A DNA stretch of 64,000 nt, taken from Flammula alnicola. Lineage: Eukaryota > Basidiomycota > Agaricomycetes > Agaricales > Strophariaceae. The DNA is taken from positions 1 through 64,000 of the forward strand of contig JADNRV010000078.1 of the NCBI GenBank assembly GCA_015499995.1, written 5' to 3'. This document shows, piece after piece, positions 1 to 11,034 of this stretch; the first letter of the stretch is position 1; every line of letters starts with the position of its first letter. The position numbers were made by a program, and so were the translations under genes. The notes under the pieces are model-generated. The model did no database searches. It was not told the origin of the DNA and saw only the letters and a list, made by a program, of their open reading frames with translations.

Positions 1-115
1 GGAAAGAGTTGCCGTAGGAGCTCGAGAGTCGAAAGCTAACACAGACTGGAAACGAGTCGCATATTATCCAATACGCTTGGAGTTATCGTTAAAGACCATT
101 AGAGAGAACAAATAG

Positions 116-165
116 CATGCTCCGGATCCAAGAATACAACATATGCGTGTTTCGGGAAGTTATGG
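116..165. repeat. Dispersed repeat, copy 1
   Basis: A stretch of about 50 bp beginning at the motif atgctccggat is found again in direct orientation at 11917-11973, with only a few substitutions. Neither copy lies in a gene. It is probably an edge of a dispersed element, but no terminal repeats or coding capacity were seen with it. Confidence 0.6.
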
Positions 166-322
166 TTGTTGCTAGTCTCCCGTAGTCAGACCAACAAATT
201 CTGTATCTTTTTTAGTGGGAGAGGACGACACTGCATCTGTAGGTTGTTGCCATATCTCGACGCGTCGGATAGGTCCGGGTCCTGGAGACATGGTATGCCA
301 GAACAAAGTCACCCTAAAACCA

Positions 323-538
323 TTACGACTCTTTTACGTAAGTAAAAAGGGAGTTACGACTCTTTTACGTAAGTAAAAAGGGAGTTACGACTCTTTTACA
401 TAAGTAAAAGGGAGTTACGACTCTTTTACATAAGTAAAAAGGGAGTTACGACTCTTTTACATAAGTAAAAAGGGAGTTACGACTCTTTTACATAAGTAAA
501 AAGGGAGTTACGACTCTTTTACATAAGTAAAAAGGGAG
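323..538. repeat. 31-bp tandem repeat, seven units
   Basis: Seven head-to-tail units of 31 bp (the third is 30 bp) run without interruption. Each unit contains the inverted repeat CTTTTAC-rTAA-GTAAAAG, so the array is a row of potential hairpins. The first two units carry CGTAA and the later five CATAA, which suggests stepwise expansion. No gene overlaps it. Confidence 0.95.
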
Positions 539-594
539 TTCTTTTAATCTACAGCAACCAGCAAAAAAACAGGTTTGCAGCGACCTTGTTGGTC

Positions 595-694
595 CCCTAT
601 CTTTGATGGCATCAAATTTGTAAGCATTGCCATGCTGTTCATGCCCTTATCTTTGATGGCATCAGATTTGTAAGCAAATGCCATGCTGTTCATG
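595..694. repeat. Two-copy direct repeat of about 50 bp
   Basis: Two adjacent near-identical copies (595-643 and 644-694) share the core atctttgatggcatca and the ending gccatgctgttcatg. They differ by a few substitutions and a short insertion. There is no coding capacity. The stretch lies just right of the 31-bp array, so both belong to a repeat-rich region. Confidence 0.8.
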
Positions 695-2414
695 ATTTAA
701 AAATAGCTTTACAGCTTTCAGCCTGCTGGATACTGCACGGAATGGTTTGGCCTCAATTAAATTACATATGCTTATTCTACTTGTATTTCTGAATAGAATG
801 ATACCACTTTTATATGCAAGAGGGAATGGGAACAGGTGGATCCATTATTGAGTCGGGATGACATAGCTATTTTTGTTCATGCCATGATGGCAAACCGGAC
901 TGGCAAGGTAGTAGCTACATCTATTTTTAGTTGTTTTATATATACGGTCTGAGTTCCTTCAATCACGGTACACTCGAGATGGCCTCTACAGCGCGGGTAT
1001 TGCATCACTGATCCACAGCATATTTACTTGTGTGGCAGTTGAAGTTGTGCCCCACTTTTCATCAATTACATCTCCAGGCATTACATCAGCCTCAGAAATA
1101 CATAGAGTCTGTGTTTATTGCATTAACTGTGATGTATTAAAAAACTATTTACTGAACAAATTACTAAAACAACAGTGACCAGACACATCAGAGCACGTCG
1201 CGTCTCAGTCCAATGTGAGTTCATTTATTCTCTGACACGTTTGCGACATGCATGTCGCAAACTCATAACATCTCTGACCGGAGGCCCGTCACTCGCATTT
1301 TCTGACCAATCAGGTCATTCTCGGAAACTGCTGGATAAGATCAACAATGTTGAATGTCATTGATCTTGATCTTTAACCAACACCACCACCCTCTCTCACC
1401 TCTCCCTCCCTTTCATCTCCCCCAAGAATGCTCAAAAAGGTATGTAAGTTATATTTTCGTTCTTATATTTGTATTTCTAATGTTTTTTTTTGACTCTTAC
1501 AGGTACTCTACCTTGCATATGAACAAAGCCAACCCGTTGCCTGCCCCTCCTCTCATTGAGAGATGTGGGCTGACATTTAGAAGGCTTAGGATGGGTGGAG
1601 ATAGTGCCGAGAGAACAAGGGGAGACCCTCAAAGAGGGAGACCCGTGAGGTGTTTCACAGAATGGGTTTTATGCGTAAAGTGCTACTTACCACCCAAACC
1701 ATAGGCTACACATGGAGATGATGACATTAAACATATCGTTGTCTCCTCCTCGAATATGGTCTGGTTTACCAGACCACGTTCGAGTTCATTTGGACACCCG
1801 CAACCACCCACCACCGTTAATGGCCACCACCCTTGCTGCCATCGACACCGCTCTGATAGGACCTAATGACGAGCCAGCGACTGCAACGTCGAGCAAGACA
1901 ATGACGCTATGATGCTGCAGGTGCATCAACGATGACGGCCCAGTGATGCAGCAACAGCAGGTGCAATGATGACAATGTGACAACACGACGCCGGCGCAAT
2001 GGCAGGTGCATCGCTGCCACAAAGCCACAGGTACAACGACGACTATACTGCATGAACGAACGAGCCGACCCCGTCACGTGCTCCTCCCCTCTTCAGGCTC
2101 ACTCTTGCAGGATTAGATGGTTGCAATATGTATATTATTCTTTTTTATATACTTCATAAGACTTTGTAAGTTTCGTCATCAGCAATTACCACCATGATGT
2201 AGGTGTGTGAGAAGCCAGGCCCGGACTGTGGAAAGTCTAGTTCCACATGCTATTCATGCCACCTGCTACTGAGGTACAACCCTCATCTATTTCATAGTAT
2301 AGTTCGTTATAGTCTTTCTATGTTCAATAAAGTGCTTACATAAACAACTATGTAGAAAGTACCTGGCTGTTTCTCAGTTTCTTGTGTGGTTTATATAGAG
2401 TTTTAGGCCGATCC
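695..2414. other. Gene-free stretch
   Basis: No gene could be supported. Open frames here are short (under 120 codons), carry no recognisable domain and lack consistent splice signals. A pyrimidine-rich block at about 1380-1425 followed by a GTATGT donor resembles a promoter with a first exon, but no following exon could be joined to it. Confidence 0.5.
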
Positions 2415-2640
2415 TTCAGGCCAAATTTTGGCCTGAAAAATGCGGATATCACCCAATATGTAACATCTAATAATAGACTTGATCATTCCCGCCATCTCGA
2501 AGCCTTCAGAAGGCTTCGAGATCCTAGATGCTCCTCTATGTCTCACATATTAAATCACATGACTTAAATTATTTAATTAAAATAATAAATTAAAATTTGA
2601 GTGTTTATGTCAGCACTTTTTTCGAAGTGCTGACATAAAC
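2415..2640. repeat. Cluster of three perfect hairpins
   Basis: Three perfect inverted repeats lie within 226 bp. At 2415-2437 there are 11-bp arms around one base. At 2494-2522 there are 14-bp arms (ATCTCGAAGCCTTC and its complement) around one base. At 2603-2640 there are 16-bp arms (GTTTATGTCAGCACTT and its complement) around a 6-nt loop. AT-rich DNA lies between them. They are probably fused short palindromic or MITE-like elements. Confidence 0.85.
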
Positions 2641-3286
2641 ACTGCCAAGCCCCCCCAATACCAAATGGAGCATTATTTGGCATTATTGACCAATGCCCTT
2701 GCGACAATGTATAATATAATATTAATATTGATTCAAGTAGACACATTATCAGTAAAATTACAACTAGAGGGAAGTACCGCCGCTGGCGGTATTAACCTTG
2801 CTTGCCATTTGATTGTAAATCAAACATTATTCTCAAGAGAGAATTTCAAGTATATTCAACAATTTGTTAGACTAAAATTCAACATTACAGTGAGAGAGGT
2901 GTTGGAGTTCGAGTTCCCGATTTAGGTATTTACAGATGTTGTCTTCATATTCTTTATCTCTTTCCTCGTTCGTATTCCATCTTCATCCCTTACCACCATG
3001 TCATAGCACGCTAAAGCGATACCTTGCTCTTTCATACTCGAACAAGAGGCAACTGATTCTATTGGTACATGGAATAAGATGAGAATTGATGTACTAGACA
3101 CCATTTTAGGAGGGTTTAGTGGTTAGAAGAAAAAGTACATGTACCTGGGTGTTTTCATGGGTCCCTGTTATAGGTGTTTCTTTGATCGTTTGGATGGGGA
3201 TTCAATTTCGGGATTGTGTTTAGACACTTTTCGCTTTTGTGGAAATTTCTGGGGGAGGATCAATAAGAATGTGACATCTGCAATAA

Positions 3287-3535
3287 ATGTATTCGCTGCA
3301 GGTGTGGTGGGCGACATTGCTGTTGCATCTCTTAGATTACAGGTCTCAAGGGCAGACCATTCATTCCATATGTTTTGGTGGATATCACCATGCCCCCCCT
3401 ACCGGCAGTATCAGCCTCTTCAATCTCTATGTGGCACTGTCAAGAAGCTCAGGAAGATATTCCATAATTTCCATATGCTTCATTGTTTGTTTCAAGGTTT
3501 TGATGAGCATCTTCAAGAAACAGCACCCTCCCAAG
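3287..3535 (+). pseudogene. Fragment of PIF1/Helitron-type helicase C-terminus
   Basis: The frame holds DYRSQGQTI followed after a gap by PPTGSISLFNLYVALSRSSGR. This matches the last helicase motifs of PIF1-family helicases carried by fungal Helitrons, where a QGQTI motif is followed by LYVALSR. Only this short stretch survives, the spacing is disturbed, and no Rep domain or upstream helicase motif is present. It is a decayed fragment. A related piece lies on the minus strand at 43980-44310. The family assignment rests on motif recognition alone. Confidence 0.65.
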
Positions 3536-3539
3536 GTAT

Positions 3540-4740
3540 GAAGACATCGTAAAGGCTGTGAACATCTTCGGAACTACTTACTACTCACGCATTGTTTTCT
3601 GTATTTGAAAGAAAATCACTATGCTGAGCATGATAAGACAAGATAAGATGAGTTCTCGCCTTTCGCGACAACACTCAACCAATCACGTGACATTATGGGC
3701 AAAAGGGGAAACATCGGGATAAAGTTAGGTACCAAAATATGACACCGCAAGTAACCTTGCAAGCAAGGTAACTTATATAAAGAATAAAAATAAAAAATAA
3801 AAATATCAAAAAAGGAAAAGAGTCGTACTGCCATGCAAAGTGGTGGCCCGCTAACACAAGTAACAAAAGAAGTCAAATAGCACCACATTGTAGAGTATAG
3901 CGAGCACATTAGGTTCGGAGCAAGCCGCTTGCTCCAGCCCGGTACGGGTAATCCTCCGCAGAAGGGGCTTGCGCCAAACTGCCTGAAATCAGAGGTTTCG
4001 TCTTTGGCCATTCGCACTCTTCACATTCAACGCGCTATAAAAATTCAACTCGGGTTACATTATATACATGCATATATGTCATTTAGATGATTTAGCGCTG
4101 CAAAATACATGCGTAAAAATATTGAAAAGAGGTGATAGTGTATTGGCAGGGACTGGCAGGGAGGATGAAGAAATCCTCACGTCGTGGAGGCCATTGGCCT
4201 TCAACGTGCCCAACAAAATTAACACAACATGTACTAATACTTGTAAGACTTTTTGCTTCCTCAGATTATGTCCCGTGCCGAAGACATGCATTTAAAGTCA
4301 AGGCAAAGGAAATGGGCTCCAGGAAGCCGTGTAATGTCACGTAATGTCACGTACGTGACAGCGCGCGTCGTGCGTAGCGCGTCTGCGTCGAGGCAGATAA
4401 GTATATCTCGTCCTCTCCCCTCCACAATGGCCATCCAAGGCTTCAGTGTAGACCCGCAGTGGGATATCCGCTTTTCTACACCTTTTGACGGAGTACTGAT
4501 CGTATCTCATATACATAGTCACGTGAGCTGTGTCAAATGTCCCGAACTCACGACTTTTGGCAGATAAGGTAGACGACATTCATATTCGAATAGCATCACA
4601 TGCCGTTACTTTTGCGTGACATCAATGATCAAATCGGGTAAGAAAAGCACGGAGAAACAATGGAACATGCATTGCGCTCTCCTAGTCTCTCGTAGACAGA
4701 CTACGATATATGTGATGTGCCCTACGGATCACGATATATG
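3540..4740. other. Gene-free stretch
   Basis: No gene is supported. An A-rich tract at about 3780-3815 and scattered short frames are all that is visible. The short frames at 4068-4579 overlap each other on both strands and show no domain. Confidence 0.5.
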
Positions 4741-5213
4741 TAGTCTGTTTTTTACCGCGCCCCCAAAACCGTGCTAGAATTTCATTATGTAATCTTCGGA
4801 CTTTCAAATTGTCTAAAACTATACTGAACGCAATAATCGAAGGCCCCTTTCAAATATTTAGGAGAGAAAGTTTCTTATAGGGTTACACAGCAGATTGTAT
4901 TAAAATATTGGGAGCTCCTGACGCGATTTGGAAGTGTTACTTAATAAAGTGGGCGTGCATGGCGAGCACAGCTCTGGATCATGTGCACTGTTTTCAGCGT
5001 TGTTTTCTACCGACCAGAAACGGACACAAAGGCCCATCCTCTCGAGTCCAAATTTTTATCCTATGGTACTTGAGTCAAAGGAAACTTCTTTCCCACCAAA
5101 CATTAGCAAAAGACCTCTGTCGTCGCGTAGAATCGATGCGACGTGGTTTCAAAGTCGAAGATTACATAAACATTTTCTAGCGCGGTTTTGGGGGCACGGT
5201 AAAAACAGGACTA
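4741..5213. mobile_element. Non-autonomous TIR element (MITE-like)
   Basis: The ends form an imperfect terminal inverted repeat of roughly 38 bp. The left arm (4741-4779) reads TAGTCTGTTTTTTACC and continues into a C5/A4 block, and the right arm (5175-5213) is its reverse complement with a few changes. The 395 bp between the arms have no coding capacity for a transposase. Just outside the left arm is a second imperfect palindrome around GATATATG (4695-4747). A target-site duplication could not be defined. The size and structure fit a MITE or a deleted DNA transposon. Confidence 0.75.
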
Positions 5214-6400
5214 GCGCTCTCCATGGTTCAATAAATCCAAAAATCGTTCCTAGTTGTCATTTATATACTTAATGTCAATGTACCTGCAAAGTGCGAAGTG
5301 ATTCGGAGCAAAACTGACTGAGCCTTAGCAATTACAAAATTGCATGTGGTATCAGCCTCGGATCAGCGCGAGATCAACCGCTGATAACAGGCCCAGGTGA
5401 GAAGAATGTGTTGTGCTTCACAAGAATGACAAGGGACAATCTAATAAGATTCTGTTATTGTCCTGATGTGTTATTTTTTATTGAAACTGTGTATTGGTTG
5501 ACATACCTCCCTCCCTTCGGCAGACACTGCATATGTTCCCTCGTTCCTGGCTCTTTTTGCTGGTCATTCTTCCTTGCAACTTTTCAAGTTTTGGACGCTG
5601 GCAAGTGCAGCATGTTTCTTTCATTTCTTTCGAGGCATGGTAGGTTTTCGAATAGAATAGCAAGGCAGATGTACGCGACGTGACCATTGGACACGTTAAT
5701 TAGCAGCACTATTAGCTAAACTTGTATTTTTCTTTCTCCTCCACCAATTTTGGAGATTCTCGTGAAATTATTGTTGATTCACGTGTCTGAGTACCTTTTC
5801 TACAAAAACTAGGAAGCCAAATTGGAGATAAGTTCATACAAAACATCATAAAAAGTATTTTATCAAATATTCTTGAAAAGTTGCCTGTTTTGGCAGCCGT
5901 CACGCTCATCACGTGATGCTATTCAAATATGAATGTTGTCTACCTTAGCATTCGAAGGGAAGCACATTAGGTAAATTTTATCTAATGTCCGAAATTTAAG
6001 GTAGTGTGTTGATGTGCTGTCAACGTTACAGCGAAAAATATCAAGTCTCTGAATCACAGTGTGTGCGTCGGCAATTTTCGCATTTATGGCACATCAATCA
6101 CACTCCAGTGCAGGTAAGAAGGGCTCCTTACAGGATCTGAGTCGACAAATTTTTTAATTCGATGTGCATAAGTATTTGCGCCAAAAGATCTAAGGCATAC
6201 CACGAGAACTGCGGGCAAGCGTCATGTGCGAGCAAACCCCCTACTGACGGGCAGTTTGAAGCAAGCCCTTCAGGATTGCTGTGACACAATATAAAGAACT
6301 ATAAAGATAAACAAAGAGCAGCATCCCTAAAAGGTGGATTGATCTGAACCTACGAGCGCATCGCTCTTGAAAATTCGAAGAGATAAAAAGAAGAAATGGA
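5214..6400. other. Gene-free stretch
   Basis: No gene is supported. The open frames at 5408-5912 are short, overlap on both strands and show no domain or splice pattern. Nothing repeat-like was recognised by eye. Confidence 0.45.
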
Positions 6401-6572
6401 GGAGATACAGGCTCCTAAAACCACCCTCTCATATCGAGAGTAAGAGCCTTCATCAGAGACGCAGCGCGATGTTTTTTCATTAGTAGAGTGGCTGTGTTCA
6501 ATAAGTGTACAAATGATAATCAACAATACTAAGGGCTCAAACTCTCGATAGAGAGGCTGGTGTTTTTCGAAC
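6401..6572 (+). mobile_element. MITE-like element, copy 1
   Basis: This segment of about 170 bp is repeated in inverted orientation at 7011-7180. It starts with GGCTCCTAAAACCACC followed by CTCTCATATCGAGAG, and ends with CTCTCGATAGAGAGG followed by a run of T and CGAAC. Its own two ends are imperfect inverted repeats of each other (about 26 bp). It is non-coding. It is best read as one member of a small MITE family. Confidence 0.75.
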
Positions 6573-7010
6573 ACGGTGATCTCGGTGATCTCTCATATAT
6601 CTCAAGCAGGTGACCCAGTCACGTCGTTTCCCATCACGCTAATTTTGGTAAAGAATACAAAAAGAATACTTCCCCTTCTCAAACGCAAAAATCACCTACG
6701 TGTAAGTTATTATGGATTCTCCTACTCCTACATCACCTATGTACTTCAACACCATCTGCTTGGTTGAATGGGACACTGCTCACCTTCCACGCCCTATTTC
6801 ACCTTTTTCCGTGAGTACACATTTTTTTTATCATCGACTTTCTACTTGCTACCACAGAATCACTATGAACGGCCGACATTTGCACGCGATAGAATGATCT
6901 TTTAGCGCGCACGCTCTCATATTGGATATGGTTAGCACTGTGACCAAACTGTGATGGAATTGGATCACGTGCTCGATTTGGAACCCTAAGCTAAGGTTTA
7001 TAAAAAGCTT
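6573..7010. other. Spacer between two inverted MITE-like copies
   Basis: The 438 bp between the inverted copies hold a short frame starting at 6712 with a possible intron (donor GTGAGT near 6811, acceptor CCACAG near 6856), but the product would be tiny and has no recognisable feature. No transposase is encoded. Confidence 0.4.
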
Positions 7011-7180
7011 TGTTCGAAAAACGCCAGCCTCTCTATCGAGAGTTTGGAGCCCTTAGAGTTTTTATTTGTACATTGATCGTTGAACACAGCCACTCTGCTA
7101 TAATAAAATCGTGCGCTCGCTCTCTTATGAAGCTCCTTACTCTCGATATGAGAGGGTGGTTTTAGGAGCCTGGAGGAGAT
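7011..7180 (-). mobile_element. MITE-like element, copy 2 (inverted)
   Basis: This is the reverse complement of the element at 6401-6572, with substitutions and small indels in the middle and well-kept ends. The shared end motifs are CTCTCTATCGAGAG and CTCTCGATATGAGAG. The two copies form a long inverted repeat around a 438-bp spacer. The sequence alone does not say whether they inserted independently or form one element with long arms. Confidence 0.75.
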
Positions 7181-8004
7181 AATGAAGAAAGGGTACAAAA
7201 GGGTTCTGGGATACAATTTGGCTTTGTTTGTACCAGGCAAGTTCATCTTATTGTTGAAATCAAATCTACAAGTGCGCGATCATCTCAAGATCGGACTGAG
7301 GAAAGCATAGAAAGATTGAATTCCGGTTGGCCTTTGTGAGCGTAGGAGGGCAAACGGATGGGGACTAAAGTACACAACAACAGCTTATGTAGTCTAGGAA
7401 TGAAATCACGGGGTTGAATCCCGACGCACGTTGACTGGTGCTTTGCGCACGCTCGCACAGCCTGACAATATTCCAACACTTATCTCGCGCGTTTCTTTCA
7501 ACGCGTTGAGTTCCCTTTCGCTCGTTAGCCATAAGTATATTAGACACCGTCGTGTGCCCCCTTTCCTTGCGTTCTCATCCGTCGGCTTGAGCTTTACCTC
7601 CCCCCCCATCGCGTGGTCGGAAGAAGCTTTGGCGACGAAAAACGAAATTGTCGACGGGCCATCCTACCGGACTCGTGTCCACTGTCCACCCTAAGCGCTA
7701 AGCCTCATTTGTTCGTCGCCTTATTTTTCTCCTTTCCTGCATTCTGTTCTTTTCTTTTTGTTTTTATTCCGGAGCCTGGAATCTTGACGCCGGCCTCAAC
7801 GTCTACAAGGAAGCATCGCATACTTTGACCTCTTTGCTAGAGTTCCACAACCAAAAGTTCAAATGGGCAGACAGCAGACTAAAGTAATAGAGTAGAATCT
7901 GGACACAAATCTCGTGTACAAGCTGATTTTATTTATTTATTGATACAGAAAACGCGCCATTTTTTCATACACTACGTATCTACAAGTCTACAAGGTCAGC
8001 GGCT
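7181..8004. other. Gene-free stretch upstream of the kinase 3' end
   Basis: No gene is supported. Several overlapping frames at 7285-7828 lie on both strands with no domain. The stretch contains the putative 3' end region of the minus-strand kinase-like gene that stops at 8005. Confidence 0.45.
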
Positions 8005-9067
8005 TCACAAGACCCACTCATTCCCGACGAGAGCAGACGCGCTCGGCCCGGTAAGAGCTGCTTTGATGAACGCCGCAGCTGAGGGAATGTCTTCCTTCGA
8101 TACTTTGCCGTTTGAGGACAAAAGTTCTTCTACGGATTTCTCCGACGAGAGTGGGGTGCCGGTGAGGAGGAGGTAGACCTAGCAAGACAGATGAGAACAG
8201 CATCGGAAAGAAAGATACGGGAGAAAACGCACAGTAGCGCCCAGGGATTTGATGTCCTCCTTGGCGGCGACATTGTCTTGTACTTGACGAGCTAGGAGAA
8301 CACTTTCAGTGCGAAATCAAGGATATTAATTGGACAATTACCGTTCTCCAGATTGCTCAAATAGAAGACTTGATCTGCGACTTCTTCTGCAGACCCGGGG
8401 GCGAAGGGCTGGGATTTGACGGCCTTGTAGGTGGCGCCATCGGCTCCGACCACCTCCTCGACCGGGGCGCTCGGGGATGCCTCGAGAAGGGCCTTGATCT
8501 CTGCTCCTTGTTGAGGCGCGGCAAATAGAATGTTATTGGCGGTCACGGCTGGGACTTGTGTATCAGCATCGGTACATGATCGAGACGAGATCAGTGAGCA
8601 CCTCCATGAACGATGTTTTTCTTGTGCAGATCGACGAGTGGCTCGAGGACACCAGCCGCGATCTTTTTGACGATGGGCACAGGCAATGAGCCTCCAGCTG
8701 CTGTGCGGTATGATTCGACAGAAGAGCCGAGGACGTGGAAGACAAGAGCAAGGTGTTTTCCCTTGACACTTTCTTCGTAGAAGCTGGAACGAAGCGAGGG
8801 CAGAGATTGGAATTTGTCCTTGAGTGGACCTTGGAGGAGATCGCGCTCGTTGGTGGACAGGGAGTCCTTGCTAGCGGCCACGGTGAATATTTTAATCGCT
8901 TCGATATTGTTAGCATCCTCAGAATCGACTGCGAGCCAGGTGGAGGAGTGTGGTCCCCAACCCAACTTGCGCGTGATGGTCCATCGACCGTTGTTCAGTG
9001 TTCCTCCAGGTTGGCCAGCAAAGTAGCCGACTGGGGCGTCGAGAGACTCTTCAGGGAAAGATGGCAT
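8005..9067 (-). CDS. SRPK-like protein kinase, probable pseudokinase
   Basis: The gene has four exons on the minus strand (9067-8602, 8548-8342, 8291-8233, 8178-8005), joined by three short GT-AG introns, and encodes about 301 residues. The N-terminal half has the SRPK-style lead NNGRWTITRKLGWGPHSSTW (glycine loop) and a VAVD/AIK-like segment. The catalytic loop reads HGAVTANNIL where active kinases have HxDxxxxN, so the catalytic Asp is replaced. The end DIKSLGATVYLLLTG matches the late kinase-lobe motif. The protein is short for a kinase and lacks a clear DFG. Known SRPK-like families are expanded in mushrooms; loss of catalysis here is inferred from the missing Asp. Substrates are unknown. 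Confidence 0.85.
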
Positions 9068-9934
9068 TTGTTTTCGAAGTTTCGAGGAGTAATGAAAGGG
9101 TTTGATCTTGCGATATGCCCTTGACCTGTTGTTATAAGTCTATCTACGCGACGTGCATCGATATGATGTGATCAAGCACTTCAGATACGAAACAGCTCGG
9201 GTATTGTGTTCTATTCTGGGATAGAACGGAACTCCGGGTGTATTTCCTTGATTGTTGTCATTATTGTATGCATGGACCACGCACTGCCTCGCGTTGGCCT
9301 CGCGAGACCATGTATGATCCCTTGATCAGCAACTCCGATCTTTTATGTAAATCATCTAGAAGCAGAAGTCAATGTTCAACGTTCAACGTTCAACGATAAC
9401 ATAACGTTTGCTAAATTTTAAAATCGTTGCTGACAGATCTTTTCACTTCGTTCAGATCCACTCCATTCGGATACCTCGAATGCAGCAGCTGGTCGGCTTG
9501 CATCTGCTTTGCATCATATCAGGCAATCCGTGCACGAGAGATGAAAACCGCTTTCAACTGTGACCACTGCGTCGAAGCACGCACGAAACCTTTATGTATC
9601 TGCGTTCGCCTAGCTGCAATGTACCAATACCCCTGTGTACCTAACGACATCAGAAAGGCCGATAGGTACGGCTCAGAGTTTGACAAGATCACTATGCAAC
9701 GAATGATATCTCCGGGTCTAGTTTGGATACAGAGTGTGGAGTTTTATTTTTATGCGGCGCATGCGACCAGAATCTTCCCAGCCTTGTCAATAGCCCCATT
9801 TGTCTGCTACTACGTTACCTATAAATGCAGCGCGAGTTCAACGAAAATCTTCAGCTGCGCTCTCTTGCTTGTTTCGTGCTGGTCACTAAACAACTGTCGA
9901 AGTCTATCATTCAAATCTCCCCCAAATAATCAGT
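9068..9934. other. Intergenic region with promoter of the repeat-protein gene
   Basis: No further gene is supported. The long plus-strand frame starting at 9427 has a composition unlike its neighbours and runs into the first exon of the next gene in a different frame. Three copies of the short motif GTTCAACGTT lie at about 9371-9394. Confidence 0.5.
9820..9826 (+). promoter_or_regulatory. TATA box of the Kex2-type repeat-protein gene
   Basis: TATAAAT lies 109 bp upstream of the start codon at 9935, the spacing expected for a strongly expressed fungal gene with a short leader. A pyrimidine-rich CAAATCTCCCCC block follows close to the ATG. Confidence 0.55.
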
Positions 9935-11034
9935 ATGCGTGCCTTCTCCGTTCTTACCTTGGCCTCTGCCCTCTTCGGTGCAGTTTCTGCCCTTACCGTG
10001 CCCGTCAAACGCTCAGACATCGATTCTGTCGAGTGAGTAACATCCTTTTGGTGCTATGTGCTTACTTACTAAATAAGTTGCGTTTGAAGGTTCCTGGAGG
10101 CCCGTGCCAACCCCATCAAGTTCAGCAATGGCGCTAAACAACACATGACTAACCTTGGTCTTGCTAAGGGAAGCGCCGAGCGCAAGGAGGTCAAAGCCTA
10201 CCACAGGAAGATCGTCGGTGAGGAGATGGCCAAGAACGGCGCACACTCCGCCCAAGTTGTGTAAGTTTCCAGGCGCATCTCACTATTTCGACTTCGTATT
10301 TAAACTTGGCGATATTTTAGGCACTTGGCGCACAAAGTTGGATCCGTTGACCCGAAGTTGCACGTCACAGCTGGCTTCTGGGACAAAGACGACAAACGCA
10401 TCAAGAGCTCTTACGGAGACCCGCCCAAGAGTGGCAACCTTCACCATGTCTATGCCGAGCACCACCCTGTGAACCCCACCTACCTGAACGCCGTTCACGC
10501 GGCTGGAAAGACCCTCCGACGGAGGTCCGACGACTCTATTGAGTAAGTGATGTAATTTTAGTGGTATATGACCATCCACTAAATTAATTTTGCGCTGTTG
10601 TAGCTACCTTGAGGCCCGTGCCAATCCCATCAAGTTCAGCAATGGTGCTAAACAACACTTGACCAATCTTGGCCTTGCCAAGGGAAGCGCCGAGCGCAAG
10701 GAGGTCAAAGAATACCACAGGAATATTGTCGCTGGAAAAATGGCGGAACACGGTGCGCACTCAGCGCAAGTTGTGTAAGTTTCCAACTTCAACTTCGTGT
10801 TTGGAACGGCCCATTGAAAGTTGGTGATATTTTAGACACTTGGCGCACAAAGAGGGATCTGTTGACCCAAGGCTCCACGTTACGGCTGGGCTCTGGGACA
10901 AGGATAACAAGAGGATCAAGAGCACCTTCGGCGAGCCTCCTAAGTCCGGCAACCTCCACCACGCATACGGTGATCCCCATGCCGTCAACCCAACCTACCT
11001 GGCTGCTGTTCACAAGGCTGGAAAGACCCTCTAA
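9935..11034 (+). CDS. Secreted repeat protein with Kex2-type cleavage sites
   Basis: Five exons (9935-10032, 10090-10260, 10321-10542, 10604-10774, 10836-11034) encode about 286 residues. Residues 1-19 form a signal peptide ending in AVSA, then KR at 25-26 and RRR at about 156-158 are Kex2-like dibasic sites. Between and after them lie two copies of a repeat of about 125 residues, each beginning EARANPIKFSNGAKQH and ending HAAGKTL or HKAGKTL. The copies share exon lengths (171 nt), intron positions and intron ends, so a 514-bp genomic block was duplicated. The protein has no cysteine and is rich in His and Lys. The second copy stops exactly where the first has RRR. The layout fits Kex2-processed repeat precursors; the mature function is unknown and I do not recognise the repeat family. 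Confidence 0.85.

Noticed and set aside
323..538. CRISPR-like array
   Set aside because: The units are contiguous with no unique spacers, and the genome is clearly eukaryotic.
7405..7430. A tRNA-like T-arm (GGGTTGAATCCC)
   Set aside because: No acceptor, D or anticodon arms could be placed around it.
9427..10137. A 236-codon plus-strand frame
   Set aside because: It crosses the promoter, first exon and first intron of the repeat-protein gene in another frame and has no domain.
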